Shown: positions 50,412 to 60,648, counted from the stretch's first letter. The stretch: 64,000 bases of DNA from Streptomyces poonensis (GCF_014650915.1 NZ_BMVW01000011.1:204185-268184), one strand, 5' to 3'. Notes: generated by a model from the letters alone, not told the origin. Numbers and translations are program-made.

Positions 50412-51627
50412 CGGCCAGCGCCGCCAGTGCCCTGCGGCCCACCTCCCGGCCGATGGGCAGGGAGGCGGTGGCCGCGGGGGACGGCGCGTTCAGCACGTGC
50501 ACGGTGCGCGGGGCCTCCCGGATCAGGAAGTCGTCCACGAGGGTGCCGTCCCGCAGGACCGCCTGGGCCCGCACTCCGGCCGCCGCGGGCACGAGGTCGT
50601 CCTCGGTGACCGTCGGCAGCAGCCGCCGCACCGCCTGGGTGAACGCCGTCTTGGACACCGACCGCCGCAGCTCGCCCGCCCCGTACCGCCAGTGCCGCCG
50701 GGCTATTCGCCACGATCCGGGCCAGGCCAGCGTGGCGGCCAGCTCGCGCGGCCGTACGACGCCCCAGCCGTAGCCCTCGCGGGCGAGCGCCGGTACCGCG
50801 TTCGGCCCGATGTGGACGTCGCCGTCGATGCCCCGGGTCAGATGGACGCCGAGGAAGGGGAACGCCGGGTCCGGCACCGGATAGACCAGCCCGTGCACCA
50901 GCTCCGGGCGCCGCAGAGCGTAGTACTCACCCCGGAACGGCACGATCCGCACCCCGGGCTCGTCCCCGGCGAGGCGGGCGACCTCGTCGCAGCGCAGCCC
51001 GGCGCAGTTCACCAGCACGCGCGCGCGGACGACCGTGCCGTCGCCCGTGCGGACGGCGACGCCGAGTGCCGGGCGCCGGTCGATCCGTACGGCCTCCGAC
51101 TCGTACCGGATCTCCGCGCCGGACGCGTCCGCGAGCTGCCGGGCGACGGCCGCGAAGTCGCAGACGCCGGTCGTGCCGACGTGGATCGCGGCGAGCCCCC
51201 GCACCTGCGGCTCGTACTCGGATATCTGGGCCGGGCCCAGCTCCCGCACGGGAATGCCGTTCTCCCGGCCGCGCTGGACCAGGGCGTGCAGCCGGGGCAG
51301 TTCGGCGCGGTCGGTGGCGATGATCAGCTTGCCGGTGACGGCGTGGTCGATGCCGTACTCCGCGCAGAACTTGACCATCTCGGCGGCGCCCCGCACCGCG
51401 AACCGGGCCTTGAGCGAGCCCGGGCGGTAGTAGATCCCGCTGTGGATCACACCGCTGTTGCGCCCCGTCTGGTGCCGGGCCGGGCCGCGCTCCTTCTCCA
51501 GCACCGTCACGCGCGTGCCCGGCGCGGCCCGGGTGATCGCGTACGCCGTCGACAGGCCGACGATCCCCCCGCCGATCACCAGCACGTCACAGTCGTACGC
51601 GATGCCGTACGAGCCCCGCTGCAGCAC
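50404..51627 (-). CDS. lhgO: L-2-hydroxyglutarate oxidase LhgO
   Basis: A 407-residue FAD oxidoreductase of the DAO family. N-terminal CDVLVIGGGIVGLSTAYAI binds FAD, followed by EKERGPARHQTGRNSGVIHS then GIYYRPGSLKA, the LhgO signature, and a C-terminal PAAAGVRAQAV. It oxidises L-2-hydroxyglutarate to 2-oxoglutarate, passing electrons to the membrane. GTG 51627 with GGGAGG eight bases upstream gives MLQRGSYGIAYD; the much longer open frame upstream is a bias artefact. Confidence 0.9.
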   Translation of the reverse strand: MLQRGSYGIAYDCDVLVIGGGIVGLSTAYAITRAAPGTRVTVLEKERGPARHQTGRNSGVIHSGIYYRPGSLKARFAVRGAAEMVKFCAEYGIDHAVTGKLIIATDRAELPRLHALVQRGRENGIPVRELGPAQISEYEPQVRGLAAIHVGTTGVCDFAAVARQLADASGAEIRYESEAVRIDRRPALGVAVRTGDGTVVRARVLVNCAGLRCDEVARLAGDEPGVRIVPFRGEYYALRRPELVHGLVYPVPDPAFPFLGVHLTRGIDGDVHIGPNAVPALAREGYGWGVVRPRELAATLAWPGSWRIARRHWRYGAGELRRSVSKTAFTQAVRRLLPTVTEDDLVPAAAGVRAQAVLRDGTLVDDFLIREAPRTVHVLNAPSPAATASLPIGREVGRRALAALAGT

Positions 51628-51869
51628 TCGCTCCACCTCCCGGCTTCCGATAGTGCACTGCGCCACTGACAATGCCCTCAAACCCGGAGCCGTCCCGGAC
51701 GGCGCGGAACGGGCGGATTCGCCCGTTCCGTGCGTGCGCCGGGAGTGCGGGGAGAAGCGCCGGCCCGGTCGGCGCAGGCGCTGAAACGCTTCGGCGGCAG
51801 GTGATCGACCGACAGCCCGGAGCCCGCTTCTCCGGGCTCTGAGCCGTCGGCCGCCCGCCTGCCGGCGGG

Positions 51870-53294
51870 CTAGGCCGGCGCCATCAGCAGCGGCCGTGCG
51901 CGCTCCCGCAGTTCCACCACGCGCGGTTCGTCGCCGTACGGCTCCAGCCGGTGGAGGAGGTCCTTGACGTACTCGGTGGTCCGGGCCGACGAGATCCGTC
52001 CGGCGACCTCGACCGCCCGTACGCCCTGCTCGCAGGCCGCGTCCAGGTTCCCCGACTCCAGTTCGGCGACCGCCGAGACGACCAGGCGCAGGCCGTGGGA
52101 GCGGACGTACTCCTCCGTGGGCTTGGACAGGGCCTGCTCGGTGAAGCGGCGGACCTGGCGGGGGGCCTTGAGGTCGCGGTAGCACTCGGCGGCGTCGGCC
52201 GCGAAACGGTCGTAGGAGTAGAAGCCGAGCCAGGACGGGTCCTGGTCGCCGTCGCGGGCCCGCTCCAGCCAGCCCTCGGCCGCCTTCAGGGCCGCGCCGG
52301 CCGCCTGGGCGTCGCCCGCGCGCGCGTGGGCACGCGCCTCGACGAGGCGGAAGAAGCTCATCGTGCGGGCGGTGGCCAGGCCTCTGTTGCGTTCCAGGGC
52401 GGCCTGGGCGAGGTCGACGCCCTCGTCGCCGAAACCGCGGTAGGTGGCCTGGAGCGACATCGATGCCAGGACGTAGCCCCCGAGGGGTACGTCGGCGGCC
52501 GCGCGCGCGAGGCGCAGGGCCTGGATGTAGTAGCGCTGGGCGGCCTCCTGTTGACCCGTGTCAAAAGCCATCCAGCCTGCGAGCCGGGTGAGTTCCGAGG
52601 ACGCTCCGAACAGGGCGCGGCCGACCTCGTCCGAGTACGAGCCGAGCAGCAGCGGTGCCGCCTCCACCCGCAGGCACTCCGGCACCATGGACGAACGCCA
52701 GTCGCCACCGCCGTACTTGGAGTCCCAGCGCCGGGCGTCCTCCGCGGCCTCGCGGAGCTTCTGCACGTCGCTGTGGCCGACTTTCAGTGGGGCTCCGGAT
52801 CCCTCGGCGGGACCGGCGTCACGTGCCACCGAACTGTCGGCCGGGGTTATCAGCCACCGCGAGGCGGGCGTTGCGTACGCGCTTACTGCGAAGGATCCGG
52901 CCAGCGACTGCCAGATGCCGCCGGAGCCGGCCCGGCGCCCGGCGAGGTCCAGCCGGTACAGCTCCGTCGCCGACTTCACCGCCTGGCCGACGTCTCTGGG
53001 AAAGGCGAGCCCCACTTCCGGCGCGGGGTCCGCGTCCGCCAGGCCGATCTCGTGGAGCGGCACCGGGCGGCCGAGTTTCTGGCCGATCGCGGCGGCGATG
53101 AGGTGCGGCGCGGCGCCCTGGGGAATCATGCCCTTCGACACCCAGCGCGCGACCGAGGTCTTGTCGTAGCGAAGGGTCAACCCGCGTTGAGCGCCGAGGT
53201 CGTTGACGCGCCGTGCGAGCCCCGCATTGCTGATTCCCGCGAGGGCGAGAACGGCGCCGAGCTTTTCGTTCGGCCCGCGTTGCTCCCTGGACAT
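51870..53294 (-). CDS. TPR regulator with N-terminal helix-turn-helix
   Basis: A 474-residue protein. Residues 1-70 (NEKLGAVLALAGISNAGLAR, YDKTSVARWVSKGMIPQGAA) look like an HTH of the XRE sort; the rest is helical with TPR-like repeats (AAQRYYIQALRLARAAADVP, ALKAAEGWLERARDGDQ). It resembles the family of Streptomyces sporulation-associated regulators found at this position in the core chromosome. ATG 53294. A 240-bp gap (51628-51869) separates it from lhgO, with nothing recognisable in it. Confidence 0.8.
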   Translation of the reverse strand: MSREQRGPNEKLGAVLALAGISNAGLARRVNDLGAQRGLTLRYDKTSVARWVSKGMIPQGAAPHLIAAAIGQKLGRPVPLHEIGLADADPAPEVGLAFPRDVGQAVKSATELYRLDLAGRRAGSGGIWQSLAGSFAVSAYATPASRWLITPADSSVARDAGPAEGSGAPLKVGHSDVQKLREAAEDARRWDSKYGGGDWRSSMVPECLRVEAAPLLLGSYSDEVGRALFGASSELTRLAGWMAFDTGQQEAAQRYYIQALRLARAAADVPLGGYVLASMSLQATYRGFGDEGVDLAQAALERNRGLATARTMSFFRLVEARAHARAGDAQAAGAALKAAEGWLERARDGDQDPSWLGFYSYDRFAADAAECYRDLKAPRQVRRFTEQALSKPTEEYVRSHGLRLVVSAVAELESGNLDAACEQGVRAVEVAGRISSARTTEYVKDLLHRLEPYGDEPRVVELRERARPLLMAPA

Positions 53295-53415
53295 GCGCCA
53301 CCCCTCGACACAGACGGCTGCCGCGGCGGCATAGGCGCGCGGCATTCGTAAACCCAGCGTAGTTCGCCGCATCCCAAGCGTTAAGGGGCGTATTTCCGGA
53401 TGGCGGGATTGTGGC

Positions 53416-53431
53416 CCGTACGCGAGTACGG
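53416..53431. promoter_or_regulatory. 16-bp inverted repeat upstream of the TPR regulator
   Basis: CCGTAC-GCGA-GTACGG, a perfect short palindrome 122 bp before the divergent start at 53294. It lies in a 760-bp non-coding region (53295-54054) shared with the asparagine-synthetase-like gene. No other feature can be supported there; open frames lack family or codon support. Confidence 0.4.
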
Positions 53432-54054
53432 ACTGTTGCGGTGTGCTCCCGTTGTGTGGCCGTGCGCCCGTCCGTGCGACCTTCTCCGGCCATGCGGAGG
53501 GCGCTTCGATGAGCGGTGCGTGGGTCGGCCCGCTGTACTGGATCCAGTGGGCTGGGGGACACCGCCGCCTCCATCCCCGCGGGCGGCGGACCGGTCCGGG
53601 GGGCGAGCTCCGCCTCCCGGGCCGCGCGTCGGACGTTCGTTGCGGAGAGCATGTACGGAGCGTGTGCATCTGGCGCAGCCCGCACCGGAATTGGCCGAAA
53701 ATCGACGTCGTTTCCCTGTGGTGATCAACGCTCTCACCACGGCTCTTGACGGCGCATCAGGGCTTCCGGGGGAGCGTATCGGGGGCGCATTCAGGTCGTA
53801 GCGGCGGGGTCGGTCTCCGGAGGCGGCACCGCGATCGCCGTCCCGCGCGCGCGTGCCTCACCTTCCGCGCGCGGACGTCGGGAGCGGTACGTACGGCATC
53901 GCCCGCGCGCGTCGCGGGTTCCCAACGGGGGTGCTGCGGGGCGCATTCAAAGGTGCGCAAGCCGTCGCACAGGCCCCTCCGCACGCTTCCTTCGTGGCAG
54001 CATGGTGCCCGGTTCGTACGGTGCACTGGTTGTCCACAGTCTGTGGAGGCGGCG

Positions 54055-56142
54055 ATGCGGTGGTTGGTGGGGTGGAGCAGTACCGCCCCTGCTGCGCCCG
54101 TGATCGGCTCCGCCGGCGCCACCGGATACGACGGCGAGACCGTGCACCCCGTGGGCTCCCAACTCCTCTGGGGCGACCCGGATCCGCTGTGGGCCGTGGG
54201 CGACTGGCGCCCCGACGAGGTGCGCGTCGTCGCGGCCGACGAGCAGACCAGGATCGCGGTCCTCGGCACCTGCGGGGCCAGCGACGAGCAGCTGAGGGTG
54301 GCGCTCTTCGCCGCGCGCGGCGGAGCGCTGCGCCATCTCACCGCCTGGTCCGGCAGCTACACGGCCGTCGTCCAGGTCGGGCGCCGGGTGACGGTGTGCG
54401 GCGACCTCGCGGGCGCCCGCCCCGTCTTCTACTCACCCTGGGCGGGCGGCACGGCCTACGCGACCGCCGCCCTCCCGCTCGCCGACCTCATCGAGGCCAA
54501 CCTCGACTGGGGGCACCTGGCCTCGCTGCTCGCCACGCCCGACGTGCCGGCCGCCCTGCACGACTCGACCCCCTACGAAGGGGTGCGGCGCATCCCGCCG
54601 GGACATGCGCTGATCCTGCGGGCGGGTGCCCGCGAGATCGCCGGGTACGAGCCGGTCGCGTCCCTCGCGGTCGCGGCACCCTCCGCCGACCCGGCGAGCG
54701 CGGTGGACGGGGTCCGCGACGCCCTCGTGGAGGCCGTACGCACCCGTCTGGCCGCCCCCCGGCACGTACCCGGCGCCGACATCGACCCCGGTCCGGTCCC
54801 CGGCATGGGCCCGGCCGAGCGCCGGGCCGCCCGCGGCATGCCGGTGCCGGGCATCGGAGCCGACCTCTCCGGCGGGCCGGCCTCCGGCACCCTGGCGCTG
54901 CTCGCCGCCGGCCTGCCCGGCGCCCCCGGCACGGTGCTGGGCCACGGCACGGGCGCCGGCGAGCGCCTGCTCGCCGTCACCTTCAACGACCTCGCCGTCA
55001 ACGGCCGCGAGGCCGAACTGGAACGGGCGGGCACCCTCGCGGCCAACCCCCGCCTGCACCACGTGGTGGTCGCGGGCGGCGAGGAGGTGCTGCCGTACGC
55101 CGACCTGGAGGGCCCGCTGACGGACGAGCCGGGCCCCTCGCTGGTGACGGCGGCCCGGCACCGAGCACGGCTCGCCTCGGGCAGCGCGGACCACTTCACG
55201 GGACACGGCGCACGGCAGGTCCTGGACGCCCACCCGGCCCGGCTCGCGGACCTCCTCATGGACCGCAAGAGGCGGCACCTGGTCCGTCCGGTCGCCGCGC
55301 TGGCCAAGGCGGACGGCTCCGTCATGGTCCCCGCGCGCGTGTACGCGGCGGCCCGGAAGCTGGCGCGCACCCCGTACCGCACCGGGGTGGAACACCTCGC
55401 CGACCGCCTCATGCACAAGCGCTTCGAGGAGCCGGGCGGCGCGGTCGGTGCCTCCCTCGCGGCGCTGACCTGGGCCAGACCCGGACCGGCGGCCCGCTGG
55501 CTGACCGGTGAGGCGCTCGCCGAAGTATCGGTTCGCCTGAACGCGGCGTCCGGCCGCCCGGACCTCGGCCCCGGCCGGCGCCCGGGAGACTTCCGCGCGC
55601 GTGCGGCACTCGCCCGGCACGCGGCGGACCTCCGCGTCCTCGAACAGGCTGCTGAGGTCCGCTTCCAGCGCCTGCACGCCCCGTTCCTCGACAACCAGGT
55701 CGTACGGGCCTGCCGCGCCCTGCCCGAAGCCCTGCGCGTCAAGCCCGGTGCCCGGGCCGCCATCCTCCGTACGGTGCTGGAGGGCGCCGGCGTCGGGGAA
55801 CTGCCGCCCGGCTGGGGCGCCCCTTCCCACGCGTCCTCGGCGGCCGCGGCCCGCACCGGGCTGCGCGTGGCGGTGGACTCCCTGATGGGCCTCTTCGACA
55901 CGCCCCTGCTCGCCGACGCGGGTCTGGTGGAGGCCCGAGTGGTCCGCAAGGCGCTCCGCGCGGCCGTGCAGGGCGAGCCCCTGCCGCTGGACGGCTTCGC
56001 GGACCTGGTCTCCCTGGAACTCTGGCTCGGCCGCCTGCTGGCCCGCCGCGGCACCTGCTGGACCGGCACACCGGCACGGCAGCGGGCGGTGCCGGCGGGC
56101 ATCACGCCTCATGGCAAAGCGCTGGGGGCAGGGAGGAGATAG
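54055..56142 (+). CDS. Asparagine-synthetase-like protein with degenerate active sites
   Basis: A 695-residue protein with an AsnB layout. The N-terminal glutaminase-like half starts MRWLVGWSSTAP and has no Cys2 nucleophile. In the synthetase half the PP-loop, normally SGGxDS, reads LSGGPASGTLALL, losing the Asp. Later segments (FLDNQVVRACRALPEALRVK and GAPSHASSAA) still follow the family. Amidotransferase activity is therefore doubtful; it may be a scaffold or act with an unusual substrate. ATG 54055 has GGAGG five bases upstream. A related gene stands at this place in other Streptomyces chromosomes, so it is not a recent wreck. Confidence 0.82.
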   Translation: MRWLVGWSSTAPAAPVIGSAGATGYDGETVHPVGSQLLWGDPDPLWAVGDWRPDEVRVVAADEQTRIAVLGTCGASDEQLRVALFAARGGALRHLTAWSGSYTAVVQVGRRVTVCGDLAGARPVFYSPWAGGTAYATAALPLADLIEANLDWGHLASLLATPDVPAALHDSTPYEGVRRIPPGHALILRAGAREIAGYEPVASLAVAAPSADPASAVDGVRDALVEAVRTRLAAPRHVPGADIDPGPVPGMGPAERRAARGMPVPGIGADLSGGPASGTLALLAAGLPGAPGTVLGHGTGAGERLLAVTFNDLAVNGREAELERAGTLAANPRLHHVVVAGGEEVLPYADLEGPLTDEPGPSLVTAARHRARLASGSADHFTGHGARQVLDAHPARLADLLMDRKRRHLVRPVAALAKADGSVMVPARVYAAARKLARTPYRTGVEHLADRLMHKRFEEPGGAVGASLAALTWARPGPAARWLTGEALAEVSVRLNAASGRPDLGPGRRPGDFRARAALARHAADLRVLEQAAEVRFQRLHAPFLDNQVVRACRALPEALRVKPGARAAILRTVLEGAGVGELPPGWGAPSHASSAAAARTGLRVAVDSLMGLFDTPLLADAGLVEARVVRKALRAAVQGEPLPLDGFADLVSLELWLGRLLARRGTCWTGTPARQRAVPAGITPHGKALGAGRR

Positions 56143-56250
56143 GACGGCTCGTCACTCGTTCGAGGGATATCCGCCGACTCAGTGAGTGACGTCCTCCCGT
56201 ACGGGGAAAGCCCGGTGGCTTTCCGACGCGGGCGACACGGGAACGGGAAA

Positions 56251-56278
56251 GGGCGGGCACCGAGACCGGTACCCGCCC
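56251..56278. terminator. Bidirectional terminator between convergent genes
   Basis: GGGCGGG (56251-56257) and CCCGCCC (56272-56278) with inner ACCG/CGGT pairs form an 11-pair stem with one mismatch. It lies between the ends of the asparagine-synthetase-like gene and the TetR gene. Confidence 0.75.
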
Positions 56279-56310
56279 CCGAGCCGGATCAGTCCGCGCT
56301 CCCGAACCGG

Positions 56311-57066
56311 CTACGCCGGCCGCGACCGCAGCCCCTCCAGCAGGATGTCGAGCAACCGTGCGGAGGCCGCGGCCTGCTGTGCGGCGTCCGGCAGGGAGGG
56401 CGCCGCCGTGGCGATCACCAGCAGGACGTCCGACACGGCGACGTCCGGCCGCAGTTCGCCCGCGGCCCGCGCCCGCTCCACGAGCTGCCCCACGACCTCC
56501 AGCAGGGCCGCCGCGCCCGCGTCGTCGGCCGCGGCCCCGTCCTCGTGCACCAGCCGGATCCCGTCCGCCACCGAACGGATCCGCTGCTGCGGCACCCGCG
56601 CCTCGTCCCCGGCGACCGCGTCGGGCGTCTCCTCGGCGACCCCCACACGCAGCACCTGCGGCGGCAGCAGCCGTCCGGCGCCCGAGGCCACCGACGTCCG
56701 CAGGAAGCGCGAGAGCGCCGACCACGGTTCGTCCTCCTGGCCGAGCGCGGCACGCGCCTGGTCGGTCAGCCGGGAGGTCTCCTCCTCGGCTATCCGACGG
56801 ACCAGGACGTCCTTGCTCGGGAAGCGCCGGTACACCGTGCCGACACCCACGCGCGCGCGGCGCGCCACGTCCTCCATCGGCGCGCCGTATCCCAGCTCGC
56901 CGAAGACCTCGCGGGCCGCGCGCAGTACGTGCTCCAGGTTGCGCTGTGCGTCCACGCGCAGCGGGGTCGTCCTTGCTCCGTCCCCACGCGCACTGTTTCC
57001 CCCCGTGCCGACGCCACCAGGTGTGACGGCCGACGCGGAAGTCCACTGAGAGTCCTGAATGTGCAT
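56311..57066 (-). CDS. atrA: TetR-family regulator, AtrA type
   Basis: A 251-residue TetR protein. After a poorly ordered N-terminus, LRVDAQRNLEHVLRAAREVF then GELGYGAPMEDVARRARVGV and GTVYRRFPSKDVLV form the TetR HTH at about 37-88. The rest is the helical ligand domain. The sequence and its place, divergent from a type II NADH dehydrogenase gene and next to the asparagine-synthetase-like gene, fit AtrA, which activates antibiotic pathway regulators (actII-ORF4, strR) in Streptomyces. The symbol rests on recall of family and gene order, not on an alignment. About 380 bp (57067-57447) separates it from the dehydrogenase; no other gene is visible there. Confidence 0.8.
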   Translation of the reverse strand: MHIQDSQWTSASAVTPGGVGTGGNSARGDGARTTPLRVDAQRNLEHVLRAAREVFGELGYGAPMEDVARRARVGVGTVYRRFPSKDVLVRRIAEEETSRLTDQARAALGQEDEPWSALSRFLRTSVASGAGRLLPPQVLRVGVAEETPDAVAGDEARVPQQRIRSVADGIRLVHEDGAAADDAGAAALLEVVGQLVERARAAGELRPDVAVSDVLLVIATAAPSLPDAAQQAAASARLLDILLEGLRSRPA

Positions 57067-57447
57067 GCGTATTCCCCCGGTAATGACGTCTCCCCCCGGA
57101 GACTCTCCCCGCCATCGGAAGCCGGAGCTTCGGGAACGAGCACTGACCCTGAACGGGCCCGCCGTTCGCGGCCCGTCGAGCGCATCCCCCTACACCCCGT
57201 CAGACACGAACATAGTTGAGCGAGGGTCAATTCAGAAGGGGCAGGTTCCGCACAGGGCGCCCCCCGATTGGAGTACGGGCCGGTTACGCCCTCGATGCGC
57301 CCTCTTGCGCCCCTGGTCTCACACCATCTGACCTGCGCATCCTCTCTGCACTTCAGCGATTCGGACAACCCTGTGCGGACGCCGCCCCCGGTCATACAAA
57401 TTGCTGAGCCTGTGGACAAACGTCAGCGGCGGGTGCGTCATGGGAGA

Positions 57448-58812
57448 GTGAAGGAACGCGTGCGCATCCTCATCGTCGGCGGCGGCTACGTCGGGCTGTA
57501 CACCGCCCTGCGCCTCCAGCGGAGGCTGAAGCAGGAGCTCCAGCGAGGAACGGCCGAGATCGTGGTCCTCTCGCCCGACCCCTACATGACGTACCAGCCC
57601 TTCCTCCCCGAAGCCGGCGCGGGCTCCATCTCGCCCCGGCATGTCGTCGTGCCGCTGCGCCGCGTCCTCGACCGGTGCAGAGTCCTCGTCGGCGAGGTCA
57701 CGTCCATCGACCACGCCGCACGCACCGCCACCTTCACCACCCTCGCCACCGGGGAGGAGGGCGCCGGGGAGCAGACGTGCGCGTACGACGAACTGGTCCT
57801 CGCTCCCGGCTCGGTCTCGCGCACCCTCCCGGTCCCCGGACTCGCCGAGCACGGCATCGGCTTCAAGACCGTCGAGGAGGCCATCGGCCTGCGCAACCAC
57901 GTCATCGAGCAGATGGACATCGCCTCCTCCACCCGCGACCCCGCGATCCGTGACGCGGCCCTGACCTTCGTCTTCGTGGGCGGCGGCTACGCCGGCGTGG
58001 AGGCGCTCGCCGAGCTCGAGGACATGGCCCGCTACACCGCGCGCTACTACCACAACCTCAAGCCCGCGGACATGAAATGGATCCTCGTCGAGGCCACGGG
58101 CCGCATCCTCCCCGAGGTCGGCGAGGAGATGGGCCGCTACACGGTCACCGAGCTGCGCCGCCGCAACATCGACGTACGCCTGGAGACCCGGCTGGAATCG
58201 TGTGCCGACCGGGTCGCCGTCCTCAGCGACGGCGCCCGCTTCCGCACCCGCACGGTGGTCTGGACGGCCGGCGTCAAACCGCATCCGGTCCTCGCCGCCA
58301 CCGACCTGCCGCGGACCGAGCGGGGACGTCTGAGGTGCACCGCCGAGCTGACCGTCGACGGCGCCGCGCACGCGTGGGGCGCGGGCGACGCGGCGGCCGT
58401 CCCGGACGTCACCGCGGAGGAGCCCGGCAGGGAGTGCGCGCCCAACGCGCAGCACGCCGTGCGCCAGGCCAGAGTGCTCGGGGACAACATCGCCCGCTCC
58501 CTGCGCGGGGAGCCGCTCCAGACGTACCGGCACAAGTACGTCGGCTCGGTCGCCTCCCTGGGGCTTCACAAGGGCGTCGCGCACGTCTACGGGCGCAAGC
58601 TGAAGGGCTACCCCGCCTGGTTCATGCACCGTGCCTACCACCTGAGCCGCGTCCCCACGTTCAACCGCAAGGCCCGCGTACTCGCCGAATGGACCCTGGC
58701 GGGGCTCTTCAAACGGGAGATCGTCTCCCTGGGCTCACTCGAACATCCCCGTGCGGAGTTCGAACTCGCGGCCGGTGGAAAGTTTCCTCAGGACCCGAAG
58801 GGGTCGTCCTGA
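57448..58812 (+). CDS. Type II NADH dehydrogenase / FAD oxidoreductase
   Basis: A 454-residue pyridine nucleotide-disulfide family protein: the FAD loop ILIVGGGYVGLYTALRLQRR at the N-terminus, MTYQPFLPEAGAGSISPRHV, the NADH loop FVFVGGGYAGVEALAELEDM, TVVWTAGVKPHP and WGAGDAAAVPD. This is the non-proton-pumping NDH-2 layout passing electrons from NADH to menaquinone. GTG 57448 gives MKERVRILIVGGG; GTG 57460 is equally possible, with AAGGA nearer to it. Confidence 0.88.
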   Translation: MKERVRILIVGGGYVGLYTALRLQRRLKQELQRGTAEIVVLSPDPYMTYQPFLPEAGAGSISPRHVVVPLRRVLDRCRVLVGEVTSIDHAARTATFTTLATGEEGAGEQTCAYDELVLAPGSVSRTLPVPGLAEHGIGFKTVEEAIGLRNHVIEQMDIASSTRDPAIRDAALTFVFVGGGYAGVEALAELEDMARYTARYYHNLKPADMKWILVEATGRILPEVGEEMGRYTVTELRRRNIDVRLETRLESCADRVAVLSDGARFRTRTVVWTAGVKPHPVLAATDLPRTERGRLRCTAELTVDGAAHAWGAGDAAAVPDVTAEEPGRECAPNAQHAVRQARVLGDNIARSLRGEPLQTYRHKYVGSVASLGLHKGVAHVYGRKLKGYPAWFMHRAYHLSRVPTFNRKARVLAEWTLAGLFKREIVSLGSLEHPRAEFELAAGGKFPQDPKGSS

Positions 58813-58944
58813 CCGGATCCAGGAACTCCCGCGACCGGGCCGGCGTCTGACGGATGTCGGTCCGGTCGGCCAGACTGCCAGACTGGTCCACGACTTCGGG
58901 CGGGCCGACGGTCCCCCCTACGAATCCCACGAGGCATCTCCCAA

Positions 58945-60648
58945 GTGAACTTCACGCGCTGGAGCGCCCGGCTCCCCGGAACGCAGCGCCGCGCCGCAGC
59001 GCGGACCGACCTGGTGGTTTCCCCGGACCGGCGGGGCGAGGGCTCCGTGCCCGCGGCCCGCGCCGAGCGACCGGCCGACGAGACGCCGTGCGCACCCGCC
59101 GTCGACGACCTGCCGACCCGCGAGGTCCTCGACCGCATCCCCGCCCTCGTCGCCCTCGTCCAGGGCCCCGAGCACCGCATCGCGTACGTCAACGACGCCT
59201 ATGCGGCCGCCTTCGGCGCCAGGCCGGTCGGCGAACCCGCGCGCGAGGCGCTGCCCGAGCTGGAGGAGCTCGGTCTGCTCCCGCTGCTCGACCAGGTGCT
59301 GCGCAGCCGCAAGCCACGGACGGTCAAGTCCCGCAAGGCGGCGGGCGGCCGTTCGTACACCATCACCTGCACGCCCGTCGACATCTCGGCCGCCGCGGAG
59401 GCCGCCGGCGCCTCCGGCCCCGTGGACGGGAAGGCCGGTGGCGCGGCGGCGCGGGGCGGGGTGCTCGTCTTCGCCGCCGACGTCACCGACCACGCCGAGG
59501 CCGCCGAGCGGCTGCGCGCCAGCGAGCGCCGCCAGCGCGAGACCGCGGTGACCCTCCAGCGCTCCCTGCTGCCGCAGGAGCTGGAGCAGCCCGACGACCT
59601 GCGCATCGCCGCCGTCTACCACCCCGGCGGCACCGAGGCCGCGGTCGGCGGCGACTGGTACGACGTCATCACCCTCGGCGGCGGCCGCACCGCCCTCGTC
59701 ATCGGCGACGTGATGGGACGCGGTGTCCGCGCGGCCGCCGTCATGGGCCAGCTCCGCACCGCCGTCCGCGCGTACGCCCGCCTCGACCTGCCCCCGCACG
59801 AGGTCCTCCAGCTCCTGGACGGCCTCGCCGCGGAGATCGACGCCAACCAGATCGCCACCTGCGTGTACGCCGTCCACGACCCCAACGAGGGCCGGCTGAT
59901 GTACGCCTCCGCCGGCCACCTCCCGATCCTCGTACGCGACGAGAACGGCACCGTCCTGCGCACCGACGAGCCCACCGGTCCACCGCTCGGCACCGGCGGC
60001 TGGATGCACGCCTCGGGCTCGGTGCCCCTCGGCCCCGGCTCCACGGCCGTGCTCTACACCGACGGGCTGGTCGAGCGCCGGGACGCCGACCTGGACGAGG
60101 GGATCGCCTCCCTGGAGCAGGCGCTCGCCGGCGCCACGGGCACGCCCCAGGTGGTCTGCGACCGGCTGGTCCGCTCGGCTGGCGTCACGGCCGACCACGA
60201 CGACGACGTCGCCGTCCTCGTCCTCCAGCACCCGGCCCGCACCGGCTCCGACGGCGAACTCTTCCGCAACGCCGCCCTGGAACTGCTCGGCGGCGTGGAA
60301 GCGGCCCCCCGCGCGCGTGCCTTCGCCTCCGGCGTCCTGACGAGCTGGCGCTTCCCACCGGAACTGCACGACCTCGGCGTCCTGGCAGCCAGTGAACTGG
60401 TCGCCAACTCGCTCCAGCACGGCACCCCGCCGATGCGGCTGCGGCTGCGCCGCACCGACCGCCGGCTGATCGTCGAGGTCACGGACGGCGACGACCACCT
60501 GCCGCGCCGCCGCCACGCGGAACCGGCCGACGAGTCGGGCCGGGGCATCGCCATCGTCGCGACCATCGCGTCCAGCTGGGGCAGCCGCCGCGCACCGGGC
60601 GGCGGCAAGTCGGTGTGGTGCGAGTTCGTCCTGCCCCGCGCGTCCTAG
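58945..60648 (+). CDS. SpoIIE-type phosphatase with PAS and kinase-like ATPase domains
   Basis: A 567-residue signalling protein. Residues about 55-170 form a PAS domain (VLDRIPALVALVQGPEHRIA onward), about 190-425 a PP2C/SpoIIE phosphatase (VGGDWYDVI, LVIGDVMGRG, ASAGHLPILV, YTDGLVERR), and about 440-567 an anti-sigma-kinase-like ATPase (AASELVANSLQHG, GRGIAIVATIASSWG). Streptomyces has many such proteins acting on anti-anti-sigma partners. No membrane segment. GTG 58945; the ribosome site is weak. Confidence 0.9.
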   Translation: MNFTRWSARLPGTQRRAAARTDLVVSPDRRGEGSVPAARAERPADETPCAPAVDDLPTREVLDRIPALVALVQGPEHRIAYVNDAYAAAFGARPVGEPAREALPELEELGLLPLLDQVLRSRKPRTVKSRKAAGGRSYTITCTPVDISAAAEAAGASGPVDGKAGGAAARGGVLVFAADVTDHAEAAERLRASERRQRETAVTLQRSLLPQELEQPDDLRIAAVYHPGGTEAAVGGDWYDVITLGGGRTALVIGDVMGRGVRAAAVMGQLRTAVRAYARLDLPPHEVLQLLDGLAAEIDANQIATCVYAVHDPNEGRLMYASAGHLPILVRDENGTVLRTDEPTGPPLGTGGWMHASGSVPLGPGSTAVLYTDGLVERRDADLDEGIASLEQALAGATGTPQVVCDRLVRSAGVTADHDDDVAVLVLQHPARTGSDGELFRNAALELLGGVEAAPRARAFASGVLTSWRFPPELHDLGVLAASELVANSLQHGTPPMRLRLRRTDRRLIVEVTDGDDHLPRRRHAEPADESGRGIAIVATIASSWGSRRAPGGGKSVWCEFVLPRAS

